A stretch of 64,000 nt of DNA from Euptelea pleiosperma (GCA_035048495.1 CM068541.1:5463929-5527928), one strand, 5' to 3'; shown: positions 42,444 through 53,785, counted from the stretch's first letter. Numbers and translations are program-made. The notes: generated from the sequence alone by a model not told the origin.

Positions 42444-43535
42444 GGGAAAATTCTATTTGCACGCCAGAAATTCCAAAAGCGCCCACTCATTCATCTTTTT
42501 GGACGAAAATGCCCTAATTTATATGAGGGCATGTGAAAGAAGCACCCCATTTCTACCATGTCTCTTCCTCTTGGGTTTGTGAGGGTTGAGCTAGGGGTGT
42601 CAATTTTACCGTTTAACTGGAACCGGAATAAAAAACACCGTTCCGGTTCCACATTTTTGGGAACCGATTAAAAAGTAACTGAAATCGGAATCGAACCGAC
42701 AATAATGGTTCCGGTTCTGGGTAGCCTAACATGGAATCGAAACGGATAAGAACCGGAACGGAACCGATAAGAACCGGTACTAATAAATAAATATAGTGAA
42801 AAAATTCTTATATTCTCAAGATTTGGCCCAATATACCCAGAACCGGAACCGGAACCGGAACCGACATAAATACATAATCGGTTCCGATTTTGGATCCATC
42901 ACTTTGAGAACCGGAACTGATTGTTCTGGTTATGGCCACCTTAGGAACCGAACCGAAATCGACCCGTTGACACCCCTAGGTTGAGCACTACCTTCTTCCT
43001 TGACGCCCACGCTAAGCTTGTCAGCCATACGCCGTTGCTGGACGCTCCATCCATTCACCTCCTCCATGGTTGACTTCGAAGTTGTGTTAGCATTTGTGTA
43101 CCAACAAAAAGGAAAATACTCATGTTTCAGTCTACAACTCTTATGAATAAGGATTTTGGTTTAAATTATTTCACCTTCTATTTCTTAACTAATGCTTGGG
43201 TCTATTTTGAGGGTCAATAACCAACACACAAACACACAAAACGAAAAAGGTCTCTACGATACTGATATTCTGTGGGTGCTATGGAGCCCATGGCTGGGCC
43301 ATAGCACCCACAGCACTGAGCAGCTGTTTAGAAGAAAAATCCAAAAAAAATGGCCTTCTGACCTGACGAACCAACCGGCGTCAAGGGAGAGGGTTCTTCT
43401 CAACCCAAGAGGAAGAGACGAAAGTAGAAATGGAGTGCTTCTTTCACGAGCTCTCGCATAAGTTAGGGCATTTTCGTCCAAACGAATGAATGAGTGAGTG
43501 CTATTGGAATTTTTGGTGTGCAAATAGAATTTTCC
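42444..43535. mobile_element. Family-F element containing a hAT MITE
   Basis: Ends GGGAAAATTCTATTTGCACG and GTGCAAATAGAATTTTCC; flanks TTTCTCTT at 42436-42443 and 43536-43543, a perfect 8-bp duplication. Subterminal GCCCACTCATTCATC and GACGAAAATGCCCTAA answer TTAGGGCATTTTCGTCC and GAATGAGTGAGTGC. The hAT MITE at 42592-42978 is nested in it. Its left end is about 455 bp from the pseudogene start. Confidence 0.85.
42592..42978. mobile_element. hAT-type MITE of the GGTTCC type
   Basis: Ends TAGGGGTGTCAATTTTACCG and CGACCCGTTGACACCCCTA; the flanks GGTTGAGC on both sides are a perfect 8-bp target duplication. The interior is made of many GGAACCGG/CCGGTTCC motifs in both directions (e.g. GAACCGGAACCGGAACCG). 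A sister copy in opposite orientation is at 46296-46730. Confidence 0.92.
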
Positions 43536-43544
43536 TTTCTCTTG

Positions 43545-43845
43545 ACCTCCCACAATATGAGCTACGTGGCACATTTGTAGAGGACGCTGATCTACGGATG
43601 TTTGGCCAATACCTAAGTGGACCTACAAATCAAAAATCAACACTAGTAATTGCTAGGCGTTGGATTGGAGTTATTTTGATGGGCTGATTTCAACTGTGGC
43701 AATTTGAGCATTATTAACCATTATTTGGGTAGAAGGATCCAAAGGTTGGAGATCATTAATCAGACTGATTTTTGGTTTGTAGGCCCATCTAGGGATTGGC
43801 CAAACATCCATTTGGTCAGTGTCTTGTAAATGTGTGCCAACATCA
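43545..43845. mobile_element. Family-D MITE
   Basis: CTCCCACAATATGAGCTACG with TACGTGGCACATTTGTAGAG; CAATACCTAAGTGGACCTAC; right part GATTGGCCAAACATCCATTT then GTGTGCCAACATC. It directly follows the right target duplication of the family-F element. Confidence 0.7.
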
Positions 43846-44099
43846 GAATTTTGATTTTCTAAATGTGTAACAATTTTCAAATTAAACCTCCAAACTAATG
43901 GTCCAACCTATCCCATGGGTTGGAACTTCCTTATTTTACCACTTCTTCCAAAAACCCTTGCAATCGCACCTACGGCTCACTAGTACACATGACGAGGGAA
44001 CATCACTCTTTCCAATTATATCCACGTGATTTGATCAAGCCTTAAGGTTCTTGGAATGTAGAAGTATTTTTTTTTGTAAAACTACATACAAAACTTTCG

Positions 44100-44320
44100 A
44101 GCTACTTACGCTTGGACGTTTCACCCATCCCATGGTGGATCTACACACCCAAACCAGCCCTAGTGGTAATTTTTATCCATTGGGTTTAAGCATTTTTCAT
44201 TGGGTGATTCTAATTGTTTATTCAAGCAATTTTTTTTTTCTTTGGGGTACTCAAATTCAACGGCTATGAATCACAATCATGGCTGATTTTTTGTGTGTAG
44301 ATTCACCAAGGAGGGTCCAG
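44100..44320. mobile_element. Very diverged family-D/L-like sequence
   Basis: Traces of the order: GGTGGATCTACACACCCAAA, TATCCATTGGGTTTAAGC, CATTGGGTGATTCTAATTG, AACGGCTATGAATCACAATC, GCTGATTTTTTGTGTGTAG. Ends not definable. Confidence 0.4.
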
Positions 44321-44504
44321 ATTCACCACACCAGCACAACTCATGCCTTTGAGAAAGTCCACCTTCACTATTGATCATGGTTTCCCTTGCTCATGAGTCA
44401 TGACACGCACTCCTAAAACTACCCTAACCCAACAGGTTGATTTTGGATAAGTGTCCTATAATAAAGGGGAACACCTGACCAACACTTCACTCAAGGGTCC
44501 CAAC

Positions 44505-44705
44505 ACTTCACTCGAGGGTACCTGAAGGGAGAAATTTTTTGAAGCGACGATCATGTGCCACATATACCCATGGTTTAGATAGACTTTGGTTTTAAAAAAA
44601 ACTTTTTTAAAATGTAACCAAGGGTATATGTGGCGTGCGAGCATTGGCACACGATCGCTGCTTCAAAAACCCCCCCGCTTCAAAAAATTTCTCCACTTGA
44701 AGGCT
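44505..44705. repeat. Foldback repeat
   Basis: GGGAGAAATTTTTTGAAGCG and ATGTGCCACATATACCC on the left answer GGGTATATGTGGCGTGCG and CGCTTCAAAAAATTTCTCC on the right; the loop contains TTAAAAAAAACTTTTTTAAA. No target duplication identified. Confidence 0.65.
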
Positions 44706-45007
44706 AGGAATTTTTCCTTCCCAAAAACTTACTGACCAGCGACCAACCTGACTGTCCACAAAGTGAGAGACACGTACCCCCAAGTGCTTTTGCTTATTTA
44801 AAAACGGGACGAAACAAAACCTAAAAGGGGTTAAAAATCCACGTTTCTCTCACTTTGTGGGCAGAGAGGACTTCCATCCCTAACCGTCCCCTGACCAGGG
44901 AAATTTTACTCCTGCATCCCCTACCCACAAGTAACCTTGGATGGAGATGCAATCATCATCCGTGCCTATAGCATAAGGGAGTGGCTGCATAAATCAAACG
45001 GCCACTC

Positions 45008-45320
45008 AAGTTGTGCCACGTCACCTCAATTTAAAAAAGTAAAGGAAGAAGACAAAAATGAAAACCGAGCAGTTGTGTTTGGTAGTTACAAGAGCTTTTT
45101 CATGACGTGGCACAATTTGAGCACGGCCATTTTGTTTGGTTTGTGCGTCCTGGTACGGCTTCCATGCGCCAGGGCCTCACAGTCCAAACAAAACGGCCCT
45201 ACTCATGTTGTGACACGTCAGCAAAAAAAGCAAAACTTTACCACGCACCTGATGTAACCGCTAATTGGGTTGCGGTTGTGTTGAGAGATTTTGCTGATGT
45301 GTCACAACATCAACAGGCCG
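45008..45320. repeat. Interleaved inverted repeats
   Basis: CAAGTTGTGCCACGTCA (45008) pairs with TGACGTGGCACAATTTG (about 45103), and TTGTGACACGTCAGCAAAA (about 45214) with TTTTGCTGATGTGTCACAA (about 45289). CCAAACAAAACGGCC near 45185 pairs with GGCCGTTTTGTTTGG near 45317. Two related hairpins follow each other; short ORFs across them are chance. Confidence 0.6.
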
Positions 45321-45614
45321 TTTTGTTTGGTCTGTGTGGCCCTAGCGCATAGAAGCCGAGCTCGTAGAATAGGTGACACTGATCCTGGTCAAGCGTCCAA
45401 CGTAAATTTCATTTGTGTCGAAGGTTATTTTTAGGGAAAGTATTATTAACGGAATGTAAAATCATACTTTGCCACCCAAAAATCTTACTATTATTAGTGG
45501 GTGACATGATTTGACACAAAATTCACATTCGTGGACATATTATCAATCAAGCAACATGATGTTGTATTGGTTCCATTGATGAACTGGTGGGCCATGCCTA
45601 TGTCCTCTAAAACA

Positions 45615-45930
45615 AGGGTCAGGCGGACACATATTTTCACACACAATTTTGGTGTACCCACATGCTGATTTTTGGTGAGGATGATCTCCTCACCATATAG
45701 ATCACCCCTACAAAAAATCAGCCCATTCTCAAATTTCTAAAACCATCAAATGTGGGTTTCAAGTTAACAGTAAAAAATTGACGGTCTATAATTCTTCAAC
45801 TTGTAAACCATGCTATAAACATCAGAATGACTTGAATTTTTGTGAGGGTGATCTCCTCACCATAGAGACCATCTTCACCAAAAACCATCCCATTCCAAAA
45901 CTTCTAATTTATATATTGGACCCCTAAAAC
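45615..45930. mobile_element. Family-H element
   Basis: TTTTGGTGTACCCACATGCT, GAGGATGATCTCCTCACCAT, GATCACCCCTACAAAAAATC, TTCTTCAACTTGTAAACC and ATCTCCTCACCATAGAGACC recur in the order seen at 22217-22595. (TA)n flanks are missing here. Confidence 0.65.
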
Positions 45931-46295
45931 AATAGATATTTGTTAATCTAAGGGGATGTTTTGGAAATTTAATGTAGCCTTCCATCGTGAAGCCCAATAT
46001 TCCCACTTAAAAATAAAAAATAAATTTAAATTAAAAGACAACCAATTCCCCAATCTTTCTCTCTCTACACCCACTATCTTAATCTGAAAAACCAAAAAAT
46101 GAGATGACAATCTCTTATGGAGGAGAAAACGAAGCCATCAAGAGACCACCCTACCACGACACTCTCTCTCTCGAGAGAGAGACAGAGAGAGTGGTGGCGG
46201 TGGTGGTGGTAGAATGGAGGAAGAACCGAAAAAGGGTTTTGATTTCCCACCATAATTTATTTTTTTTGGGATGGGTATAGAGATGCCCTAGGTGT

Positions 46296-46730
46296 TAGGG
46301 GTGTCAACAGGTCGGTTCCGGTTCAGTTCCTAAGGTGACCAGAACCGGAACAATCGGTTCCGGTTCTTATCGGTTCAGTTCCTTAACGGTTCTGGTTCTC
46401 AAAGCGATGGATCCGGAACCGGAACCGATTATGTATTTATGTCGGTTCCGGTTCCGGTTCCGGGTATATTGGGCCAAATCTTGAGAATATTGAAATATTT
46501 ACACTATATTTATTTATTTATTGGTACCTGTTCTTATCGGTTCGGTTCGGTTCCTGTTCTTATCGGTTTCGGTTCCATATTAAGCTACCCAGAACCGGAA
46601 CCGTTATTGTCAGTTCGGTTCCAGTTCCGGTTACTTTTTAATCGGTTCCCAAAAATATGGAACTGGAACCGGTATTTTCTGTTCCGGTTCCGATTCGGTT
46701 TAGGTTAAACGGGTAAAATTGACACCCCTA
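46296..46730. mobile_element. hAT-type MITE of the GGTTCC type
   Basis: Ends TAGGGGTGTCAACAGGTCGG and GTAAAATTGACACCCCTA; flanks CTAGGTGT on both sides, a perfect 8-bp duplication. The interior is a mosaic of GGTTCCGGTTC and ACCGGAACCG motifs and corresponds to the complement of 42592-42978. Confidence 0.92.
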
Positions 46731-47127
46731 CTAGGTGTGCAGAAAAAAAAAAAAAAAAAAAAAGATATAATTTTAAGGTGAGTTTATAGAGTAGGTGCCT
46801 ACAAGGAAAAAACGCATGCACTAGTGTAGTCGAAGTAATTGAGGGGACGTGTATGATGGGTTTAGAAAAGAAAAATCAAAGTAACATTCTCATGGAAGAA
46901 GGAACATTGATTTAGTCATGATGACGTGTCTTTTGGTCATTAGTTAAAATGTCTCATGGCGCTGTCTAAATCACAACTTCTCCCTACGTGAGATCATTAC
47001 TCAAAAATATTAGGGTATACCTCTTGTTTTCGGGAGATGGCAACAGACTTTTTTAACCTTTGTTGATTATTACAAAAATTAAAGAGTTGTGAGCCTTTTT
47101 AGAATGAGTCCGCCTAGAGCTACACCC

Positions 47128-47442
47128 ATTTCTTACACCCGGTGGTAGGGCTCATATGGAGATCGTGTTGGACAATCCAACCATACATTGAGTTGTCTAT
47201 GCCAGGATGATCATCGTCACTAAAGATCAGTTCATTTCGACAATGTCAACCATATAAAAAATCAACCCAAAATAATGGTTTAATTCGATGGTCTGGATTT
47301 TTCAAAATAGAGCCAATTTTTCAAGAGGTTGGGAATGTCCAATTTTTTGTGAGAATGGTAACTATATAAGGGAAAACTCATTGTACGGCTAGATTGTCCA
47401 ACACTATTTCCATGTGAGCAGTGACCCCTACCACCGGGTGTC
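47128..47442. mobile_element. Family-J element, complete copy nested in K
   Basis: ACACCCGGTGGTAGGGCTCA on the left answers GACCCCTACCACCGGGTGT on the right; GTTGGACAATCCAACCATAC answers ACGGCTAGATTGTCCAACAC. It defines the ends of the copies at 14990 and 16650. Confidence 0.7.
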
Positions 47443-47473
47443 ATATTCTAAAAAGGCTCATAACTCTTTAATT

Positions 47474-47577
47474 TATTCTATTCGCACCTCATTTGAGTGT
47501 TTTTTGGATGAAAATGTTCCTAGACCAAAAAAAAAATCAACACCTCTCTCTTCGGGCCTCCCTCTCCACCAGTGGGG

Positions 47578-47641
<64 letters not shown>

Positions 47642-47856
47642 GTACTTGTGGTGGCGGTGGCAATGACGATGACGATATACATCCTCATCTTTTTTCTTTT
47701 TTTTTTCTGTTTTGAGTTTTTTTCAGGGTGAGAGAGAGACAGAGGTGGAGAGAGAGAGGGCGAGAGGATGGTGAGAGAGAGAGGTGGAGAGGAAGGGCCG
47801 AAGAGGGGAGTTGGGTTTTTTTTGGGTCTAAGGGCATTTTCGGTCAAAATTTTCTT
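47474..47856. mobile_element. Family-F element nested in K, with (GA)n
   Basis: ATTCTATTCGCACCTCATTT and TTGGATGAAAATG on the left answer AGGGCATTTTCGGTCAAAAT on the right. The K arm reads through from TCTTTAATTT to TTGTAATAATC once it is removed. (GA)n at 47583-47640. Confidence 0.7.
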
Positions 47857-48334
47857 TTTTGTAATAATCAGCAAAGGTTAAAAAAGTCTTTTGCCATCTC
47901 CTAAAAACAAGAGGTACCCCGATATTTTTGGATAATGATCTCAGGTAAAGAGGAGTTATGATGTAGACAGAGCCCATGAGACATTTTAACTAATGACCAA
48001 AAGACACATCAGCATGACAAAATCAATGTTCCTTCTTCCATGAGAATGTTACTCTGATTTTTTGTCTTCTAAACCCATCGGAAGTTTTAAATTGCACCAA
48101 TTTTCATCTAAAATATTTAATATTATACATTTGCCAATTGAATTTTCAAATTAATGTTCCAAAACTACCATTTAATTTGTCATTTTTTTTAAATTTATCT
48201 TATTTTTGGATCAGGGACTCGCCTTTTTGCACTTGTCTTTTCACTCATGCTCTCAGTCATGGATTTCAAAAAGGGTTGTGATGTAACAAGGTATACCTGA
48301 GATCTTTTCATTTGCAGAAGTGGCATTTGTGGTA

Positions 48335-48605
48335 GTCGCCGCTGCCGTCTGGGCCCACTGACCGCATGGATGTTTAGCCCACCCCTTAATAGATACTCGT
48401 ACCAAAAATCAGCTTGTTTAATGATTTTTAGCCGTTGGTTTTAGTACTCAAAAAATGGTTGCATTCAACGGCTATAAGAACGCCTTAAAAAGTGCTAAAA
48501 AGTGTTAAAATCTAATGGTTATAGATTACCTATAAGGGTGATTTTTAGTATGTATATCCACCAAGGGGTGGAATAAACATCCATGCTGTCAGTGGGCCCA
48601 AATGA
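48335..48605. mobile_element. Family-L foldback MITE, best copy
   Basis: CTGGGCCCACTGACCGCATG and GATGTTTAGCCCACCCC on the left answer GGGGTGGAATAAACATCC and GCTGTCAGTGGGCCCAAATG on the right; body CCAAAAATCAGCTTGTTTAA, TAGCCGTTGG, CAACGGCTATAAG. Confidence 0.75.
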
Positions 48606-49084
48606 CAGTGGCGAGTAACAAAAATCATGCTTCGGCATTTGAAACAGTTTCAGGCATACCTTGTTACATCTTTTTCCTTTCAAAAATCCAACAGTGGTTG
48701 ATGGATTCTTGGAATCCACACCAAAGTTCTTGGGCATGGATTCCAAGAATCCAACAACCACCGTTAGATTCGCTAAATCCACCGCTAAACTCGAACTTGG
48801 TCCTAATAAAATGGGGACATTTTGGTCATTTTACTTAAAAAATTCTTGTGCGATATGCACGTTTGAAAAGTCAAATACATTTTTTTTACACTAACGAGGT
48901 GTCTTCTTTGATTATCCAAGCTATCTTAATTGATCATTTTATATATCCATCAGATGTCATGCTTATGCACTAATGTTGTCACAATTAATCTTATTTTAAT
49001 TGGAAAATAAATGTTTGATACAAAGATACGATGGCGGGAAATTCGATGGCCCCCGGGGACTCAAAATGACAAGTACCCCTCGTA
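48606..49084. other. Intergenic, no gene seen
   Basis: Contains a small inverted arrangement of GGATTCTTGGAATCCAC and GGATTCCAAGAATCCAAC near 48705-48760. No coding sequence recognised. Confidence 0.4.
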
Positions 49085-49465
49085 CTTGTCATTTTAACAT
49101 TACAACGGACCGGGGGCGTTACCGTTAAAACGAATTGTAACGGCCAGGGGCAAAAATAAAAATAAAAATTGGATTTTAACAATTTTAATGGAATTTAATG
49201 GAAAAAAACGGATAAAATGGCGCTCAAATTCGAAAAGCAAAATTTGAAATTCAATTTCAAAAATGAAAAAAGGGAATTGAATGAAAAATAACCGATTTAA
49301 CTGCCTTTTTTTTCACAAAATTTTCAGAATTTAACGGCTGTTAAAACGATTTTACCAACCGTTAAAACGGAAAAAAATGGCCGTTAAATTCAAAGCGTCA
49401 AAATGGGTTTTAACAGTAACGGGCTTGGGGCGTTACCGTTTAAACTGCCGTATTTAAAACCATTG
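49085..49465. mobile_element. Family-E foldback element, copy 4
   Basis: CAACGGACCGGGGGCGTTAC with CGTTAAAACGAATTGTAACGG on the left (in part) answers GTAACGGGCTTGGGGCG and TTACCGTTTAAACTGCC on the right; core AAATTTGAAATTCAATTTC. It ends about 390 bp before the pirin TATA box. Confidence 0.65.
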
Positions 49466-49852
49466 TTTGAACTTTGAAGTTTGAACTTTTGAAGTTCTCT
49501 GGGGCCAGCGAATCTTTCTCAGAGACGAGAATTTCATGGGCCAAGATATTATTCTAGATTTTCGATATTTTTAAGAATTTGAAACAAAAGCAAAATAAAC
49601 TAGTGTAATAAAGATCTGGCTCTTAAGATGGACACGTGTCAGTCATACAACTGTAATGACACATGAGACAAGCCCATGACTCCCATTGGCGATAAAAACA
49701 TCATCACTACGCCACCATGATCTCATCATTTAACGAATCCTCAATCACACGGTACAGACACCAAATTGATTGATGGTCGGTCACCCTTGACTCGCTTTCA
49801 AAACTCAATAGGCTTTGAACAATCGAACTCGTCCCTCCACTCCTATAAATAC

Positions 49853-49860
49853 AGAGTAAT
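49853..49860 (+). promoter_or_regulatory. TATA box of the pirin gene
   Basis: CTATAAATAC stands about 70 bp before the ATG at 49923. A G-box-like ACACGTGTC lies at about 49631, some 220 bp further upstream. Confidence 0.6.
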
Positions 49861-49922
49861 ACACAACACACCTCTCAAAAACCCGCATTTGCAGAACAAT
49901 TTGAGCTTCAAAAAACAAAAAA

Positions 49923-51273
49923 ATGTCCCAAACAGAGATTTCTAGTGCTCTGAAAGAACCTCGTCAGGTGGTTCGAAATTTCCAAGCAAGACCTCAACAT
50001 GAAGGAGATGGAGCCGTCGTTCGACGAAGCATAGGACGGTAAGAACATGGGATTCAAAGAGAATTAGTGTTCTTGTTCGGGGATTCGATTTTGTACTTTT
50101 TTCGCTTTCCAAATAAGTCTGAGAGGAATTTAAGATCTTTGACTAAATGGGTATTTGAATTTTTTCAGGTTTGAGTTGAAATACTTCGACCCTTTTCTTC
50201 TTCTGGATGAATTCTCAAGTGGGTATCTCTTATTTTTCTGTTTTTGTTCTTGTTTTGGGTTTGAAAAAATAATGAATCATCTCTTATAAATACCATTTTT
50301 GTTTTCTTGAATTTTGCAGTTTCAGCTCCTGCTGGATTTCCTGATCATCCACACAGAGGTGGGAACTTTTTAGTCTCAGTTTTATGAGGAGAATTGATTC
50401 AGCTTGTTTGTTAAAATATTAAATTTGGATCGAATTTGATTATTAACTAATTTGTTTTCTTTTCTTTCTCTTACAGGGTTTGAGACTGTGACCTATATGT
50501 TGCAGGTATATAGAGCTATATCAATAGTGCCAGCTCTTGGGTTTCTTCTAATGGATGAAACTAGGATTTTTTTTTTCTTGACATCTGCTTTTGTTAAAAA
50601 TTTATCATGTTTTGTAACTTGGATAGAGTTAAACCTGGTCGGACCTAAATTAATATACTAGTCTCTCTCAACGGATATTTTTTGAATCGAATATAAGAAT
50701 ATCTGATACGAAGAAAAAAAATCGATATCGGAATCTGATTCGATATCTGATGGATATTTTAAATCAATATTTGAATTCGAATCCTATTAACTTATAGATA
50801 TCTGGTAATATCTGAAACATTCGATAAGTAAATCGAATATATGTATTAAATTATACACAGTGGTTGTCTCCCCCTCTTATAGGCTTCATATATCCAAGGG
50901 CCCATATCAACCCTTACATAAAATAAAATTTAGACGGTTGGATTAATTTAACAGGAAAATTGTCTCCCCACTTTTACCCCTCTTACCAGCTTCACAAAGG
51001 ATGGCCGAGATCTTATCCCCCAAATGGACTATGGATCTCAACGCACTCACACCCGATTTTAGGAAATGCTTTGTACGGTGAGTGCCGAGGGCACGGGCCA
51101 CCCACTATACATCTATATAACAAAACAGAGAAGTCACTTATCCCCCCTCTTATCGGCTTCACAAAGGATGGCCAAGATCTTATCACCCCAAATGGATGTT
51201 AGATCTAAGCCACTCATACCCGATTTTGGCAAACGCTTTGTTGGAGAGTGCTGTGGGCACAGGCACCTACTAG

Positions 51274-51308
<35 letters not shown>

Positions 51309-52789
51309 GTTTAATAAGCTTCGTATTGAAGGGTATTATTGTAATTCTGTATGACAGGGAGCAGTCACGCATGAAGATTTTGAAGGTCACAAGGGGACCA
51401 TAAAAGAGGGCGATCTGCAGTGGATGACCGCAGGAAAAGGGATAGTGCACTCAGAAATGCCTGCAAGCCAAGGAACTCAAAAGGGTCTACAGTTGTGGAT
51501 CAACCTCTCTTCCAAGTACAAAATGTAAGAAAACATTTGACCCCACCCTCTCCTGCGTGGAAAGACACCACTTGCCAAAAAGGGTTGATCCTTTTACAAG
51601 TGCGCCTTTGCTCAATGGCATGGTGAGCAAAACATGCTCGATGAAGCCTATATGAGCCACGTGGAACATTTTTCGAGACCACTGACTGTGTTGATGTTTG
51701 GCCCATCCCCTAAGTGAACACATTTGTGAATTCTAATCATTGGATTTAAGAGCGTCTCCAACAAGCTCCCTACAGAGTCCTCAAATCACTCTATTTTGGG
51801 GACTCTCTATCCAGCTTCCCACGTGTAGCGAGTCAAGCAAGCTCGTCAAACCTACTTTTTCAGAAAAACGTACAACTCTAAGCATTGGATTGGACTCATT
51901 CTCATGGGTTGATTTTAACCGGTGGAAATTTGAGGCATAAGGATCTAGAGGTTTGAAATCTCTTATCAGTCTGATTTCTAATTTGTAGACCCATCTAGAG
52001 ATTGGCCAAACAAACATCCATACGGTTAGTGTCCTCTAAAATTGTGCCACGTTACTCATATTGTGAGCGGTCATCGTGGGTTGTCAGTACAGCCTCTTGG
52101 AGTTATACAAGCCGGACTCCCTATCCTAAAATAGCTTCCAGTACTTTTCTCTTAAAAATAGGGAAAAAATAGGGAGCCCTCTTGGAGATGTTCTAAGTAA
52201 CCTAAATATTGCTAGAATCCCACAGTAAAAATCATGGTGCTGCTAGATTAAATATGTTTTTTTTTTGTTAATGAAAGATTGAACAAATTTCCTTCAATTA
52301 AATATCAGGGTGGAGCCAAAATATCAAGAACTACAAAGTAAGGATGTCTTAGAAGTCGCGAAAGATGGCGTAAAAGTTCGAGTAATAGCAGGAGAGGCCA
52401 TGGGAACGCAATCACCAATCTACACAAGGACCCCCACCATGTATTTGGACTTCACTCTCAAACCAGAAGCTCATCTTCAACAACTGATCCCTCCAACATG
52501 GAACTCCTTCATCTATGTTGTAGAAGGTGAGGGTGTTTTCTGCAATTCGAAATCTTCGCCGACCACTGCACACCACTTTCTTCTTCTAGGACCCGGTGAT
52601 GGCGTCGAAGCTTGGAACAAATCTTCCAAGACCCTCAGGTTCATATTAGTTGGAGGTGAGCCATTGGGCGAACCCATGGTGCAACTCGGGCCCTTTGTAA
52701 TGAACACCCAAGAGGAGATCGACCAGACCATAGAAGATTATCAGTATTGCATCAATGGGTTTGAGAAAGCTAAACACTGGAGGTCATAA
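49923..52789 (+). CDS. Pirin-like protein (cupin), six exons
   Basis: Exons by splice sites and frame: 49923-50038, 50169-50218, 50320-50358, 50477-50505, 51358-51524, 52309-52789, giving 293 aa, a normal pirin length. Order of motifs: VVRRSIGR, FELKYFDPFLLLDEFS, SAPAGFPDHPHRGFETVTYM, GAVTHEDFEGHKG, GDLQWMTAGKGIVHSEMP, LQLWINLSSKYKMVEPKYQE, then the second cupin half with RVIAGEAMGTQSPIYT, FIYVVEGEGVF, LGPGDGVEAWN and EEIDQTIEDYQYCINGFEKA. The metal ligands expected in pirins are visible (two His in HPHRG, His and Glu in VHSEM). Plant pirins are known as nuclear or cytosolic cupins with quercetinase-like or G-protein-binding roles; which applies is not shown. Introns 4 and 5 are about 0.8 kb each and hold TEs. 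No coding lesion seen; exons 2-4 are very short, as usual in this gene. Confidence 0.93.
50870..51265. repeat. Family-I repeats and (TA)n in pirin intron 4
   Basis: CCCCTCTTATAGGCTTCATA, CTTCACAAAGGATGGCCGAG with GATCTTATCCCCCAAATGG, and CTTCACAAAGGATGGCCAAG with GATCTTATCACCCC are three related blocks; GGGCACAGGCACCTACTAG leads into (TA)n at 51273-51301. Inverted relative to 11020-11230. Confidence 0.6.
51655..51748. mobile_element. Family-D left fragment in pirin intron 5
   Basis: ATATGAGCCACGTGGAACAT, GACTGTGTTGATGTTTGGCC and TTCTAATCATTGGATTTAA; it breaks off where a Tourist-like element begins. Confidence 0.6.
51750..52193. mobile_element. Tourist-like element enclosing a family-D half
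   Basis: Ends GAGCGTCTCCAACAAGCTCC and AGCCCTCTTGGAGATGTTC are inverted, with TAA on both sides, the 3-bp duplication of PIF/Harbinger-type elements. From about 51879 to 52080 it contains a D right half (TAAGCATTGGATTGGACTC ... GATTGGCCAAACAAACATCC). Confidence 0.65.
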
Positions 52790-52958
52790 GCCATGGTTTA
52801 ATTTATTTTAAGATTTGTAATATTTTATTTTTGTTTATGAATGGAAGAAAATAAATGGAGATGTTACTTCTTTCAAATGAGAATCTAATCATATTTTGTT
52901 TAACGGAAAATTTCATAAACGAAAATAAATTTAAATGTATTTACAAAAATAAAAATAA

Positions 52959-53785
52959 GGGAATTTTTGACATACCCTCCCATGTTATCTCCCACAATTT
53001 GAAAAAGCTGACATACCCCCCTATGACTCGGTCCACTATCATTTGACCAGTGTTGACCCAGGTTGACTATCAATTTTTTTATTAAATGGCAAAAATGCCC
53101 TTGTCTTCAACCTTGAAACAAGGGTTTGGGCAAAAACCCAATCCCCAAATCAAACGGCTGTGATGGACGGCCAGCCAAGAGATTCTAATGGGTTGGCCAC
53201 CCATCACCGGCGACCAACCAATTGGAGTCTCATGGTCAACCGGCCACCACTCTGGCAATAATTTAAAACCCAAAGTATAAAAATAAAAATAAAAAATAAA
53301 AAATAAAAAAATAAAACACAGCATAAAATTTTAATTAACATAAATGAAAACTGAGACAAAGCAATTTATATTTTAAGCTTTTGAGATGTTAATTTTAGAA
53401 AGATGGGTTCTCTCAATTTTAAAATATTCCTTCATGAGTTTTATCTATTTCTTGGGGGGTTTTTTCTTCTCAATATTTGTTTAATTCATAAAAAAATAAA
53501 ATAAAAAAGATTCAAGTTTACCAACATGGGTTTTAATTTTTATTTTCAATCTCCTCTTTTCATGTTTGATTTGGGGTTTGGGTTTTGGCCTAAACCCAAA
53601 CCCTTGTTCTAAAGTTGAAGACAAGGGCACTTTTGTCCTTAAATAAAAAATTTGGTAGTCAACTCGGGTCAACACTAGTCAAATGACAGTGGACCGAGTA
53701 ATAGGGGGGTATGTCAACTTTTTCAAATTGTGGGGGGGTATGTCAAATTTTAAAGATAACATGGGGGGGTATGTCAAAAATTCCG
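52959..53785. mobile_element. Family-G foldback element, copy 2 (nested in A)
   Basis: Ends GGGAATTTTTGACATACCCT and GGGGTATGTCAAAAATTCCG; inner ACTCGGTCCACTATCATTTG answers CAAATGACAGTGGACCGAGT. Flanks TAAAAATAA and TAAAAAAAA match at 8 of 9. Same family as 34693-35341. Confidence 0.85.

Larger units (their letters stand above)
46855..48079. mobile_element. Large foldback element (K) interrupted by J and F elements
   Basis: Left arm GATGGGTTTAGAAAAG ... CATGGAAGAAGGAACATTGA ... TTAAAATGTCTCATGG ... GGAGATGGCAACAGACTTTT ... GAGCCTTTTTAGAAT; right arm ATTCTAAAAAGGCTC ... AAAGTCTTTTGCCATCTCC ... CCATGAGACATTTTAA ... TCAATGTTCCTTCTTCCATG ... CTTCTAAACCCATC. Each arm is about 250 bp. A J element sits at the centre and an F element in the right arm. 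Confidence 0.8.

Noticed and set aside
44937..45352. 81- and 106-aa plus-strand ORFs
   Set aside because: They lie wholly in interleaved inverted repeats and have no protein-like motif.
47473..47874. 133-aa minus-strand ORF
   Set aside because: Mostly (Ser-Leu)n from the (GA)n run in a family-F element; no protein motif.
51487..51723. 78-aa minus-strand ORF in the pirin gene
   Set aside because: Antisense to pirin exon 5 and a D element; no motif.
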